DNA of 50,988 nt, from the NCBI GenBank assembly GCA_029781855.1, contig JAKOVX010000001.1:1-50988 (forward strand), read 5' to 3'. The DNA is from Acidobacteriota bacterium. Its GTDB lineage: Bacteria; Acidobacteriota; Blastocatellia; Pyrinomonadales; Pyrinomonadaceae. The notes beneath the pieces were generated by a model, which was not told where the DNA came from, ran no database searches, and saw only the letters and a program-made list of their open reading frames with translations. A program made the position numbers and the translations under genes. Of the stretch, positions 27,086 to 37,113 are shown in pieces (positions within the stretch are counted from its first letter, which is position 1; each line of letters begins with the position of its first letter).

Positions 27086-28989
27086 CAAACATACTGGCAC
27101 TTCTCCTTATCGACTGGCAGAAACTACGCCCTGAATACATTTTCGGCGGCCAGGTCCTCGAACGGACACCTGCCGGACTGACAATAATCTACTCGATCGG
27201 CCTAGGGGTTCTGGTCGTTTTCCTGATCCTTAGTTTCATAGACAATTTTCGGCGGCCAAAGTTCGTGTTCGAACGTGAACTTCCGCCCGAGGTCTCGAAA
27301 AAGCTCTCGCAGACGCTGACCAATCGCAGCCTGCGAGTTTGGCAGGTCTTTTTTACCTTGCTGGCGTTTTTCGTGTTCGGATTTCAGATGTATTGGGTCT
27401 ATTTTGCTGACGATTCGAACGAACAGTTCCAGGCATTAAATTATAAAGACCTCCGAAACCGGCGGACATCGGCTGCTACACTGCGCGGCTGGATGCTCGA
27501 TCGAACCGGAAAGCTCGAGAACGCTCTCGCCTATTACACCATCGATAAAAATGGCGATATTCAACGCACCTACCCGCTTGAACGGGAGATGGCGCATCTG
27601 ATCGGCACCGAGCGCGGCACACCGGGACTCGAACGGACGCTCTATAAACGAGAATCCAACTCGATGCCGGAGGCGTGGCAGCTGCTTTTCAAATACAAGA
27701 AGCCCGAACCCGAACAAACCGACGTCCGGACGACGATCGATCGTGATCTGCAGCAGTTCGTCGCTCAGCAGCTCGAAGGCAAAAAGGGTGCGATCGTCGT
27801 TATAAACCCGCAATCGGGAGATGTGCTGGCGATGTACTCGAACCCGACGTTTGACCTAACCGAAGCGGTAAAACAGGAGGTTTATCTTCGGCTCGAGGGC
27901 GATAAGAACCAAAAGCCGCTGCTTAACCGTGCAACCCGCGAATACTACGTTCCGGGTTCGACGTTCAAGACGCTGACGATGATCTCGGCATTCAGGGCGA
28001 ACAAGCAAGATCTGCTTTTCGACGACCTTTCTTCCTCAAACGATCCTCCATGCTACACGCCTTACCGCGGTTCGAGGCCGATATGTGATGCCGGCGGCAG
28101 TTGTGAAATTTGCCAAACCGGCGTTCCTATCCGCGAGGCTTTCAAGGTCTCGAGCAACCAGTATTTTGCCCAACTGGCGAACGCACTCGGCCGCGACAGA
28201 ATGGGCGAAACCGCAAAACTGGTCGGGATCGCGGCTGTAACAGACAAGAAGGACGCGTTGACGCAGGGATTTTTCCCGGGCATTTGGAACACGAGCGACC
28301 CTCGCATCGCGAGCGCCCTGGCACCCGCGAGATCGACGATCGTCGTCGGCAAGGACCTGACGCTTTATGATTTCGGCCTCGAAGGGATGGGCCAGGGGCT
28401 TGCATCGCAAATGACGCCGTTTCAAATGGCGTTGATCGCCTCGACAGCGGGCAATCTCCAGGGCAGGTTGATGAAGCCGAAGATCGAGGCGGACCTTCAG
28501 CCGCTCGCGTTTGCCGATGTCATTTCACCGCAGCAGGCCGCTGCGGTACGCGACATCATGTCCACCGTTACTGAGGAGTCCGGCGGAACAGGCGGAGCTG
28601 TCCGGGCAGCGCTTGCCGGCACAGGGATCACGGCTGGCGGCAAGACCGGAACGGCTGAAAAGGACGACGCACCGCGTTTCGACCCGAAAACGGGCGAAAG
28701 GATGTTCGTGATCAAGAAGAAGAAGGGCGAGAATGGCGAAACGGTTGAATATAAGGAGTTTCTGACCTACAACCGAACCGACGGCTGGTTCATCACCATC
28801 GCGCCTCTTGAAAATCCGCAAGTGGCGATCGCAGTCGTGATCGAGGACATCGGGTCAAAATTTGGTGGTTCGACGGCGGCACCCGTTGCCGCAAAAGTGA
28901 TACTCAAGGCCCGCGACCTCGGTTTGCTGGGCGACAGGTATAAACCAGTGGCGAAACCACCGGCGGCAAAACCGAAAAGAACAAGATAG
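27082..28989 (+). CDS. pbpA: Penicillin-binding protein 2-like transpeptidase (PbpA)
   Basis: Class B PBP that crosslinks peptidoglycan. The active-site motifs are SxxK as S293-TFK296, SxN as S357-S-N359 and KTG at 521-523. Before them the dimerisation-type segment includes RGWMLDRTG and RTYPLEREMAHLIGTERG. Two TM helices (about 32-53 and 86-108) replace the usual single one, with a charged cytoplasmic loop between them. Four cysteines (C324, C335, C341, C344) cluster in the transpeptidase domain between SxxK and SxN, which is unusual. It overlaps fhaA by 4 bases and is followed by rodA after 15 bases. Confidence 0.93.
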   Translation: MTNILALLLIDWQKLRPEYIFGGQVLERTPAGLTIIYSIGLGVLVVFLILSFIDNFRRPKFVFERELPPEVSKKLSQTLTNRSLRVWQVFFTLLAFFVFGFQMYWVYFADDSNEQFQALNYKDLRNRRTSAATLRGWMLDRTGKLENALAYYTIDKNGDIQRTYPLEREMAHLIGTERGTPGLERTLYKRESNSMPEAWQLLFKYKKPEPEQTDVRTTIDRDLQQFVAQQLEGKKGAIVVINPQSGDVLAMYSNPTFDLTEAVKQEVYLRLEGDKNQKPLLNRATREYYVPGSTFKTLTMISAFRANKQDLLFDDLSSSNDPPCYTPYRGSRPICDAGGSCEICQTGVPIREAFKVSSNQYFAQLANALGRDRMGETAKLVGIAAVTDKKDALTQGFFPGIWNTSDPRIASALAPARSTIVVGKDLTLYDFGLEGMGQGLASQMTPFQMALIASTAGNLQGRLMKPKIEADLQPLAFADVISPQQAAAVRDIMSTVTEESGGTGGAVRAALAGTGITAGGKTGTAEKDDAPRFDPKTGERMFVIKKKKGENGETVEYKEFLTYNRTDGWFITIAPLENPQVAIAVVIEDIGSKFGGSTAAPVAAKVILKARDLGLLGDRYKPVAKPPAAKPKRTR

Positions 28990-29004
28990 CCGTACGGCAA
29001 ATAC

Positions 29005-30711
29005 GTGAAAAACCGAACATCTTCACATATCTTTATTCTGCTATTGATCGTCTTTCTGACGGGCGTGAGTCTGTATTCGATCCACTACGGGGCACTTATT
29101 CGTGGCTACGACACGTCAGTAATGACCGCCGTTCGCGACCTATTACTCCTTTTGTTTCTTGCAATTCTACCCCTTTTGTTGAAGTGGGTTATTAGGTATG
29201 AGGGCAACTGGACGCTCTATACTTCCGTCGTTCTGTTATTCTCCATCGGCCTAACTATACAGTATCGGGTTTTCAGCGATCCCGAATACACATCGCGAGC
29301 CGATAAGACCGAGGCACGACAGGAAAAGCTGCGTACGCTCCAGATGCACTACATCCAGGAGAACTACTCGGCGGACAAGAAGAAATTGATGGGGTTGCCG
29401 CCAACGCCGCCCTCGCCTGTGGACCTTTCGGCCGAAACGCCGCGTCCGGCAAATGAAAGCCTTCGCGAGGTCGTGCTTTCCGGAAATACGGTCAATCCGT
29501 TGCTTGCGATATTTGGGATGTTATTCGCATTTATCGTATTGAGACGGCAGCAGACGATCGACTTTCTGAAGAATAACGGATTCCTGATCGTTATTCTCAC
29601 ACTCGGCCCGCTTCTGCTCGCGGCAATTACCTCGAGGGCAGGAAAAGCCCTAGGAAATATGACGCCGTGGGAACCGGCAAAAATCCCCTTCCTTGTAGGA
29701 TTTGCAGCTGTTCTATCGATCCTGTACAAAAATCTGGCTAAGACGTACTGGGGCATTCCGCGTGCAAAAGACGTTGTTCCGCTCGTTTTTATGGCCGTCC
29801 TGCCGTTCGTGCCGTTCTTTGTACTGAAGGATTTTGGCCAAATGATGGTGTTCAGCTCGGTGTACGCGACTCTCTATTTGGTGGCCGTCCGGCGTTTTTC
29901 CCAGCGATTTGTGTTGGTTGGCAGCGTGATGCTGGTGGTCGGGATTCTAGTCGTTGGCGCGCTGCCGGAAAATACCCAGTCGAAAATACCGGTCCTTCCG
30001 ACGCTTGCCGCACCGGTCAAGGCCGTTCTGCCGCATCGAATACAGCAGCGGTTTCATCTATGGCTCGATGGTTTCGATCCGCCGACACCCGAAACTGCGT
30101 GGTGGAAGGACGACTACGACAATTATTACAAGAAGCTGGTCGAAAAAGACCCGAACCTCCCGAAGATGATCGCGGACGATCCGGACCTCCAAAAAGCGAT
30201 AAATGTCGACGCGTGGTTCGACATTTTAGCGTTTCAGCCGGCCCAGGCAACGTTTGGCCTAGCGTCCGGCGGGACAACCGGCCGCGGACTTGGCCTTGGT
30301 TACCCCGAGCTGATCCCGGTCGCCGACTCGGACTACATATTCGCTGCATTGGCCGAAGAACTTGGACTTTTTGGGGGTTTATTGGTAACCTTTGCGCTGA
30401 TCGTATTTGTTAGTGCCGGAGTCAGGACAGCTCGCGATTCGCGAGATATGTTCAGCAAACTCTGCTGTATCGGATTAGTCGCTTTTATCGGTTTTCAGGC
30501 TCTGGTAAACATCGGCGGTATTACGCGGGCGTTGCCAATGACCGGAATAACGCTCCCGTTCGTCAGCCATGGCGGTTTTAGCCTGATCACGAGCTTTTTC
30601 ATGCTCGGAATGCTGATGGCGTTCTCTCACCGGAATGCTATGGACTATCGCCGGGACATCGCAAACGTCACGATGCCTAAGGCCCCGGACGGCGATCAGC
30701 AGATCCAGTAA
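29005..30711 (+). CDS. rodA: RodA/FtsW-type peptidoglycan glycosyltransferase
   Basis: Polytopic SEDS glycan polymerase, partner of the PBP encoded just upstream. The C-terminal half has the SEDS signatures ASGGTTGRGLGLGYPELIPV, SDYIFAALAEELGLFGG and LPFVSHGGFSLIT. At 568 residues it is far longer than the usual 370-400. Extra length sits in an extracytoplasmic charged and Pro-rich loop (about 95-155) and a second insert before the signature (about 350-405, TAWWKDDYDNYYKKLVEKDP). The start is a GTG at 29005. RodA versus FtsW cannot be fixed by eye; the PbpA neighbour favours RodA. Confidence 0.9.
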   Translation: MKNRTSSHIFILLLIVFLTGVSLYSIHYGALIRGYDTSVMTAVRDLLLLLFLAILPLLLKWVIRYEGNWTLYTSVVLLFSIGLTIQYRVFSDPEYTSRADKTEARQEKLRTLQMHYIQENYSADKKKLMGLPPTPPSPVDLSAETPRPANESLREVVLSGNTVNPLLAIFGMLFAFIVLRRQQTIDFLKNNGFLIVILTLGPLLLAAITSRAGKALGNMTPWEPAKIPFLVGFAAVLSILYKNLAKTYWGIPRAKDVVPLVFMAVLPFVPFFVLKDFGQMMVFSSVYATLYLVAVRRFSQRFVLVGSVMLVVGILVVGALPENTQSKIPVLPTLAAPVKAVLPHRIQQRFHLWLDGFDPPTPETAWWKDDYDNYYKKLVEKDPNLPKMIADDPDLQKAINVDAWFDILAFQPAQATFGLASGGTTGRGLGLGYPELIPVADSDYIFAALAEELGLFGGLLVTFALIVFVSAGVRTARDSRDMFSKLCCIGLVAFIGFQALVNIGGITRALPMTGITLPFVSHGGFSLITSFFMLGMLMAFSHRNAMDYRRDIANVTMPKAPDGDQQIQ

Positions 30712-30747
30712 TTTTCAATTACCTTTTCTACCTTCGGAGAGCGAAAA

Positions 30748-32424
30748 ATGATTCAAAGTTTCCGCATCACGTCCGCATCTGTCAGCGATCGGGGCCTTAG
30801 CGAAGGCCGTCCTCAAAACGAGGATGCATTTCTCGCCATGCCTCAGCGAGGGATCTTTGCCGTCGCGGACGGGGTCGGCGGGGCTCAGGCCGGTGAGGTC
30901 GCATCGCAAATGGCGATGGAGATCCTCGGCGAGGCCTTCGTCAACGTTGATGAACGGACGGACGCCGAAGATGTAATGCGCCGAGCGTTGGTGCAGGCTA
31001 ATTCCGCGATCCACCAAATGTCCAACGAACTTCCGCAATTGTCCCAAATGGCGACGACGGTAGTTGCTCTTCACCTTTCGGGAAACATAGCGACTATCGC
31101 TCACGCCGGCGACTCGCGGCTTTACCGGATGGACGAAAACGGCGAGCTGCACCGTGAAACCGAAGACCATTCGATGGTTGCCGACGAGGTTCGTGCCGGT
31201 CGGATGACCGAGGAACAGGCTGAGAATCACCCCGGAAAGAACATCATTAACCGGGCACTCGGTGCAGAGCCTGACGTCGATATAGAACTGAAGACGATAA
31301 TGGTCGGCACGAATACGACTTTCTTGATGTGTTCGGACGGCGTCACACGCCACGTAAGCGACACGGAGATCGCCGAGCTTTTGCGCTCGAAAAATGATCC
31401 TGAATTCATTTGCCAGCAGATCAAAGCAATGTGCTTCGAACGCGGTGCCGAGGATAACTTAACGGCGGTGATCGCCCGGCTCGGCGAACCCGAAGGCGCT
31501 CACACGTACGAGGTCCACGACGTCGCGATCGTGCCCGACGAAGAGATAACGGTCGCCTCCGCCCGAGAGCCGGTAAACGCGGCAGTCACGGTGGCTCTTG
31601 ATGAAGATGACCTGCTCGAACTAGATATTCCGATTGAACCCGAACACGTTTCGGTTTTGGCGGAGCCGACACCAACCGCCTCCAGTTTCGCAACTTCAAC
31701 ACCGGCGGCGGTTACAGCAACGCCGATCGACGCGGGCGATACTGGGCCCGTCGTCGGTTACTTCGATGCGGCCGACCAGGAGACGGTGGAAACGACAACC
31801 GCCGAACTGTCGCCGCCAGCGAACGCAGATCCGATCGCCACACAGGAGGAAACGCCGGCACGACAGGATCCTGAATTTGCTATGTTTGGGAACGCTGGTG
31901 AACCGGCTGCTGACGAGCCTCGGCGTCCGAGCCCGATCGGCCGCGTGCTTTCGTCGGCGGCATTGCTCATCATTGGCGGGTTGATAGGCCTCGCGGCATA
32001 TCATTACCTGTTGGCGGACCGAACGCAGCCGGCTGTGCAGGAGCCCCTGACCCAAATGCAGAGTAACAATCAACCGCAGACCGCATTTGAAGAAAATCGT
32101 CGAACTCTGGACAAGAACCCGGAGGCTGCGGTCAAGAGGTACGAACTTGAGCCCAAGGACGCCGAGAACCGGTTTCTTGTCGGACGTGCATATTTGTTGA
32201 TGGGAAAATATCCGGAGGCTAAAGCTGCATTTGAGGAATCGCTTGCCAAGATCGCTTCGAACGAGGTTGATTCGGCTAACGCTACGACGCTAAAGACCGA
32301 GATCGCTATCGCAATGTCGATCATCAACGATCCCGCCGCTCAGGCAAATCTCAAGAAATCACTGACTGAGACGGCTCCCGCGGCGAACGCAAATGTTCCG
32401 ACGGCTAATAAACCGCCAAAGTAA
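30748..32424 (+). CDS. PP2C-type Ser/Thr phosphatase with TM helix and TPR-like tail (PstP-like)
   Basis: Counteracts Ser/Thr kinases. PPM-family motifs are NEDAF (24-28), VADGVGG (39-45), HAGDSRLY (about 117-124), CSDGV (about 196) and AEDNLTAVI (about 231). An acidic Pro/Thr/Ala-rich linker leads to one TM helix (about 400-420, ALLIIGGLIGLAAYHYLL). The C-terminal part, with AENRFLVGRAYLLMGKYPEA, looks like TPR helices outside the membrane. GGAGAG precedes the ATG. It ends the fhaA-pbpA-rodA operon, as pstP accompanies the same genes in actinobacteria. Its stop abuts the stop of the convergent methyltransferase gene. Confidence 0.9.
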   Translation: MIQSFRITSASVSDRGLSEGRPQNEDAFLAMPQRGIFAVADGVGGAQAGEVASQMAMEILGEAFVNVDERTDAEDVMRRALVQANSAIHQMSNELPQLSQMATTVVALHLSGNIATIAHAGDSRLYRMDENGELHRETEDHSMVADEVRAGRMTEEQAENHPGKNIINRALGAEPDVDIELKTIMVGTNTTFLMCSDGVTRHVSDTEIAELLRSKNDPEFICQQIKAMCFERGAEDNLTAVIARLGEPEGAHTYEVHDVAIVPDEEITVASAREPVNAAVTVALDEDDLLELDIPIEPEHVSVLAEPTPTASSFATSTPAAVTATPIDAGDTGPVVGYFDAADQETVETTTAELSPPANADPIATQEETPARQDPEFAMFGNAGEPAADEPRRPSPIGRVLSSAALLIIGGLIGLAAYHYLLADRTQPAVQEPLTQMQSNNQPQTAFEENRRTLDKNPEAAVKRYELEPKDAENRFLVGRAYLLMGKYPEAKAAFEESLAKIASNEVDSANATTLKTEIAIAMSIINDPAAQANLKKSLTETAPAANANVPTANKPPK

Positions 32425-33237
32425 CTAGCAAAACTGCCGTTTGGCTTCGAACAGGATGATCCCGGCGGCCACGGCCAGATTCAAGCTCTCGACAGAGTTC
32501 TCCATCGGAATGTGGATCCGCTCGTCGGCCTTGGACAGAATTTCGTCGCGCAGGCCGTGAGCTTCCGAGCCGAATATCAGTAACCTGGGCTGTTTCCAAT
32601 CCAATTCAAAATATGACCTTGCCGAACCCGCAACCGTGGCAGTCGGAATGAGACTGTGGCCGCGAGCCCAAATAATTGCCGATTCCAGACTGGCGTCGTG
32701 CCAGACAGGTATACGGAACGCAGCACCCATCGATGCACGGAGCGATTTTGCCGAAAAAGGGTCGGTCGAATTCTTGGTGACGATTATCCCCGAAGCGCCT
32801 GCAGCTTCGGCGGTCCGCAGTACGGCTCCCAGATTCGACGGGTTGTTTACCTGATCGAGAAGCAGGACTATGGGAAGCATCCCTTCGGATGAAAGATTTG
32901 CGACGATGCTGTGCAGATAATTGACCGGCCTTTCAGCTATCATTACGATCCCCTGAGTGTTTTCGGTCGCGGCGATCGAGTTGAAGACGCGGTCTGGCAA
33001 TTCAAATGTGTATCTTGAAGCTTCGAGTGCAGATCGGATCAGGGCCACGTTTTCGTGCGAATCGACGAAGCGTTCCGAGACGAAACACTCCGACACCTCG
33101 ATGCCGGAGCGGAGAGCCTCGGCAGAAAGGCGTTTGCCCTCGACAAACATCTTCCCCGTTCCGTGCCCGTCCCGGATGCGTCTAGCTCCAATAAGACGGT
33201 TGTTGTCCCGACTCGTGATCTTTTGCAATTCTTCCAT
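32425..33237 (-). CDS. SPOUT-class TrmH/SpoU-family RNA 2'-O-methyltransferase
   Basis: Methylates ribose 2'-OH in rRNA or tRNA using SAM. The three SPOUT motifs are LLDQVNNPSNLGAVLRTAEA (motif 1, about residue 131), LLIFGSEAHGL (motif 2) and IPMENSVESLNLAVAAGI (motif 3), which form the knot and dimer interface. The N-terminal 100 residues resemble the SpoU substrate-binding domain (KITSRDNNRLIGARRI). I chose the ATG at 33237; a GTG at 33258 with an AAAGG too close to it would add seven residues. The exact target base is unknown. Confidence 0.88.
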   Translation of the reverse strand: MEELQKITSRDNNRLIGARRIRDGHGTGKMFVEGKRLSAEALRSGIEVSECFVSERFVDSHENVALIRSALEASRYTFELPDRVFNSIAATENTQGIVMIAERPVNYLHSIVANLSSEGMLPIVLLLDQVNNPSNLGAVLRTAEAAGASGIIVTKNSTDPFSAKSLRASMGAAFRIPVWHDASLESAIIWARGHSLIPTATVAGSARSYFELDWKQPRLLIFGSEAHGLRDEILSKADERIHIPMENSVESLNLAVAAGIILFEAKRQFC

Positions 33238-33410
33238 TCGGCAATATATATTTACCACCTTTCATGCCAATCTTGAATCCCGCCGTGTGACATTATTTTC
33301 ATCAGCTTTCGGAAGATCTTAAAGCCAAAGGGTCTTGTAGACCGGTTTCGTCGGGACGGCACGCCGTTACCGCTTGGAAAAAGGGTGCGGAATCGCTAAA
33401 CTTGGGGTTT

Positions 33411-34967
33411 ATGCAGCCCGAATCAAAGATAAAGAACAAGATAGATCTGCTGAAAGAACGCTCGCAAAGCGCGGAAGAAGGCGGCGGTGCCGACCGAATC
33501 GAAAAACAAAAAAGATCAGGCAAGCTGACTGCGCGGGAACGGATCGATTTCTTTCTCGATGAAGGATCGTTTGAAGAATTTGATAAGTTCGTTGTTCACC
33601 GTTCCACAGATTTTGGGCTCGAAAAGCAGAAATTCCCCGGTGACGGTGTCGTGACCGGCCACGGCCTCGTCGACGGGCGCGAGGTTTTCGTTTTCGCACA
33701 GGATTTCACCGTTTTCGGCGGATCGCTGTCTGAAACGCACGCGCAAAAGATCTGCAAGGTGATGGACCTCGCAATGAAGACCGGAGCACCGGTCATCGGC
33801 CTTAACGATTCCGGCGGAGCAAGGATCCAGGAAGGCGTCGTCAGCCTCGGCGGCTACGCCGACATATTTCTCCGCAATACGCTTGCGAGCGGCGTCGTAC
33901 CGCAGATCAGCTGCATCATGGGCCCGTGCGCGGGCGGAGCGGTTTACTCTCCGGCGATCACCGACTTTAACGTGATGGTCAAGGACACCTCGTATATGTT
34001 CATCACCGGCCCTGACGTGATCAAGACAGTGACCCACGAGGACGTTACGAAAGACGAATTGGGCGGCGCCGTGACGCATAACGTCAAATCAGGTGTGGCA
34101 CATTTTGCGGCTGATTCAGACGAGCACGCCCTCCGGATCACGCGTGAACTCCTGTCGTTCATTCCGTCCAACAATATGGAATTGCCGCCGTTCGTGCCGA
34201 CGTCAGACCCGACCGACCGGACAGACGAGGCACTGAATTCGATCGTTCCGGTCTCGTCGAACCAGCCGTATGACATCCGCGAGATCATCAATAAGGTCGT
34301 CGACGAAGGCTACTTTTTTGAGGTGCAGGAGCTTTACGCACCGAACATCGTCGTCGGATTTGCCCGTCTCGGCGGAATGTCGGTCGGGATCGTCGCGAAC
34401 CAGCCGGCGTTTCTGGCAGGTGTCCTCGACATCGACGCGTCGGTAAAGGCGGCAAGATTTGTCAGATTTTGCGATTGCTTTAACATTCCGCTGATAACGT
34501 TCGAGGACGTTCCGGGATTTTTGCCGGGCGTCAATCAGGAGCACCTTGGCATCATCCGGCACGGAGCGAAATTATTGTACGCCTTTGCCGAAGCGACCGT
34601 ACCCAAGATCACGGTGATCACGCGAAAGGCTTACGGTGGTGCCTATTGCGTTATGGCGTCAAAACATATTCGGACCGACATCAACTTTGCGTTTCCGACG
34701 GCCGAGATCGCCGTAATGGGCGCTGAAGGAGCGGTCGGCGTCCTGTTTCGACGGGAGATCGCCGAGGGCGACGAGACCTACCGCCAAAACAAAGTGGCGG
34801 AATTCGAGGATAAGTTCGCTAACCCATATATCGCCGCGGAACGCGGGTTCATCGACGAAGTGATCGAGCCGAAATTCACGCGGCCGAAGCTGATCCGGGC
34901 GCTTTCACTGCTGAAAAATAAGCGCGATTCGAATCCGCCGAAAAAGCACGGGAACATCCCGCTCTGA
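33411..34967 (+). CDS. Acyl-CoA carboxylase beta (carboxyltransferase) subunit, PccB-like
   Basis: Transfers carboxyl from biotin to propionyl- or acetyl-CoA, or works in reverse in methylmalonyl-CoA decarboxylase. Two crotonase-fold halves are seen. The first has [20 protein letters not shown] and [17 protein letters not shown], and the second has [20 protein letters not shown] and [14 protein letters not shown]. The C-terminus ends HGNIPL, typical of PccB. The length of about 518 is normal. No biotin carboxylase or biotin carrier gene is adjacent. The ATG at 33411 follows GGGG; a TTG at 33402 is possible. Confidence 0.93.
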   Translation: MQPESKIKNKIDLLKERSQSAEEGGGADRIEKQKRSGKLTARERIDFFLDEGSFEEFDKFVVHRSTDFGLEKQKFPGDGVVTGHGLVDGREVFVFAQDFTVFGGSLSETHAQKICKVMDLAMKTGAPVIGLNDSGGARIQEGVVSLGGYADIFLRNTLASGVVPQISCIMGPCAGGAVYSPAITDFNVMVKDTSYMFITGPDVIKTVTHEDVTKDELGGAVTHNVKSGVAHFAADSDEHALRITRELLSFIPSNNMELPPFVPTSDPTDRTDEALNSIVPVSSNQPYDIREIINKVVDEGYFFEVQELYAPNIVVGFARLGGMSVGIVANQPAFLAGVLDIDASVKAARFVRFCDCFNIPLITFEDVPGFLPGVNQEHLGIIRHGAKLLYAFAEATVPKITVITRKAYGGAYCVMASKHIRTDINFAFPTAEIAVMGAEGAVGVLFRREIAEGDETYRQNKVAEFEDKFANPYIAAERGFIDEVIEPKFTRPKLIRALSLLKNKRDSNPPKKHGNIPL

Positions 34968-35057
34968 TCCGGGCGACAAGGTATTTCGGCTAATTTCTGT
35001 AATGTTCATACTTCGTCCCTTACCCGAAGATCCTTCTATGATCAGTTCCAAGATCCG

Positions 35058-36209
35058 ATGACTCAATCGCTCAACGCACGACCGACCATCTCGACGATCG
35101 ATCTGGATAATTTGGCGTTCAATCTCCGATCTGTTCGTGAATTCATCGGTGCCGATGTGAAATGCCTGGCGGTGGTCAAGGCTGACGCCTATGGCCATGG
35201 TGCGGTCGAGTGTTCGCGGCGTTTGGAGCGTGAAGGAGTCGATTGGCTCGGCGTAGCACTGCCCGAAGAGGGTATCGAACTCCGCGCCGCCGGCATCGAA
35301 ATACCGATCCTCGTCCTCGGCAGCTTCTGGCCCGGGCAGGAAAATGACGTCATTCACGCAGGGCTGACACCGGTCGTATACACCGTGAGCCAGGCAGCGT
35401 TGCTGGATTCCGCGGCGCGAAGCGCCGGCCGGATCGCGAATTATCACGTAAAGATAGATACCGGAATGGGTCGGATCGGCGTGCGTTACGATGCGGTACG
35501 GGGCTTGGCTGCGTCTCTCGCGATGTTCGAGAACATCCGCCTTGACGGCATGATGACCCATTTTGCTGTCGCCGATGATCTTGGCGAAAATACTTTCACG
35601 AACGAACAGATCGATAGATTTGATTCGGCAGTAGAGATATTTCACGAGTATGGTTTCACTCCGACGTATTTCGATCTCGCGAATTCACCGGGGGCCGTTG
35701 CGCATCCTAGTTCACGGCGCAAATTGGTTCGTCTCGGCGGAGTACTCTACGGACTCGGCGGCGATGTACTCCCACGGGAGATCGTCAAGCCCGAACTCCG
35801 ACCGGTTCTGTCGCTTACTTCCTCGATAGCCTATATTAAGGACGTCCCGGCGGGCGAGACGCTCGGCTATGGCCGTACATTTCGCACCGATCGTCCGTCA
35901 CGGATAGCCTCGATCCCGATCGGATATGCCGACGGTTATCCGCGGACACTTTCAAATGTAGGCAAGGTAATTGTCAATGGAAGATCGGCCCCTACAGTCG
36001 GCCGGATCTCGATGGACTGGACGCTTATCGACGTGACAGATGTTCAGGACGCCAAGATCGGAGACACCGTTACAATGATCGGAACAGATGGCCGGTCGAG
36101 CGTGTTGGCCGAGGATTTGGCGGCGGCGCTCGGAACGATCTCTTATGAGATCACCTGCGGGATAAGCGAGAGAGTCCCGAGAGTTTTTATCGAATCCACA
36201 TACGTATAA
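35058..36209 (+). CDS. alr: Alanine racemase
   Basis: PLP enzyme making D-alanine for peptidoglycan. The PLP lysine is K41 in VVKADAYGHGAV, and the second catalytic base, a Tyr, is in TLGYGRTF. The C-terminal beta domain has GYADGYPRTLSNVG and GRISMDWTLIDVTDV. The length, 383, is standard. It is followed at once (TAA then ATG) by a YihY-type membrane gene, so the two are co-transcribed. The 90 bases before it show no obvious promoter. Confidence 0.95.
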   Translation: MTQSLNARPTISTIDLDNLAFNLRSVREFIGADVKCLAVVKADAYGHGAVECSRRLEREGVDWLGVALPEEGIELRAAGIEIPILVLGSFWPGQENDVIHAGLTPVVYTVSQAALLDSAARSAGRIANYHVKIDTGMGRIGVRYDAVRGLAASLAMFENIRLDGMMTHFAVADDLGENTFTNEQIDRFDSAVEIFHEYGFTPTYFDLANSPGAVAHPSSRRKLVRLGGVLYGLGGDVLPREIVKPELRPVLSLTSSIAYIKDVPAGETLGYGRTFRTDRPSRIASIPIGYADGYPRTLSNVGKVIVNGRSAPTVGRISMDWTLIDVTDVQDAKIGDTVTMIGTDGRSSVLAEDLAAALGTISYEITCGISERVPRVFIESTYV

Positions 36210-37100
36210 ATGCCGGATCGCGATCTCAATTATTGGCGGAAGTTTGCCGTTCGGTTGTACACGGTGACTGCCGATTCCGAACTTTTCGGAAGGGCTGCCC
36301 AGTCGGCATTTTACTTCTCGTTGGCGATCTTCCCTTTCCTCCTGTTCGTCATCAGCATATTTGGACTGATCCTGAGATCAGCGGACGGATTCAAGTCAGA
36401 AACCTACGCATATATCGGCCGTGTAATGCCGGGAGCGGCCTCGGAACTTGTCCGGCGAACTATTGACGAAGTTGTGTCTAACAGTTCGGGCGGAAAGCTA
36501 ACTATCGCCTTGATCGTGACACTTTGGTCTGCATCGGCTGGCATTGACAGTATTCGTTCCGGATTAAATGCCGTTTATGGCCTGCGCGACAGCCGGATGT
36601 GGCTAAGAACCAAGATACAATCGGTGCTGCTGACGGGCGTTCTCAGCATTATCTTCGGTGTTGTACTCACTATCGTGTTTTACGGCTGGAACCTGTTCGA
36701 GGTTACGCTGGGAAAACTCGGCTTTCCGGTTGCGTCACCGGCTATTTTGACGGTGATACAGTGGGCTTCGATCCTGTTGTTAATGCTCTTCGCATTCGAA
36801 GTTATTTATAATCTGCTGCCCGACTTCAGGAGGTTCCGCTGGAAATGGGTCACTCCGGGTTCGATCGCCGCGATCGCTCTCTGGCTGATCTTGACGACCG
36901 GATTTCGAGTGTATATTTCGTATTTCAACAGCTATGACCGAACCTACGGGTCTCTCGGAGCCGTGATCATCTTGCTGCTCTGGCTGTATTTGACGGCGCT
37001 TGTCGTAATGGTCGGCGGAGCCATCAACACGGTGTCGCACGAACTCCATGACGGCGGCGATGACGCACCGGATCCAATTGACGACGAAGTAAGGGAGTGA
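36210..37100 (+). CDS. YihY/BrkB family inner-membrane protein
   Basis: A 296-residue polytopic protein with about six TM helices and the family features AQSAFYFSLAIFPFLLFV at the start, GIDSIRSGLNAVYG in the middle and YGSLGAVIILLLWLYLTALV near the end. Members were once called ribonuclease BN by mistake; their role is unknown, with some evidence for transport. It ends in an acidic tail (DDAPDPIDDEVRE). Its ATG directly follows the alr stop, and a MaoC gene follows 13 bases later. Confidence 0.9.
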   Translation: MPDRDLNYWRKFAVRLYTVTADSELFGRAAQSAFYFSLAIFPFLLFVISIFGLILRSADGFKSETYAYIGRVMPGAASELVRRTIDEVVSNSSGGKLTIALIVTLWSASAGIDSIRSGLNAVYGLRDSRMWLRTKIQSVLLTGVLSIIFGVVLTIVFYGWNLFEVTLGKLGFPVASPAILTVIQWASILLLMLFAFEVIYNLLPDFRRFRWKWVTPGSIAAIALWLILTTGFRVYISYFNSYDRTYGSLGAVIILLLWLYLTALVVMVGGAINTVSHELHDGGDDAPDPIDDEVRE

Positions 37101-37113
37101 CTGATCAATAAAT

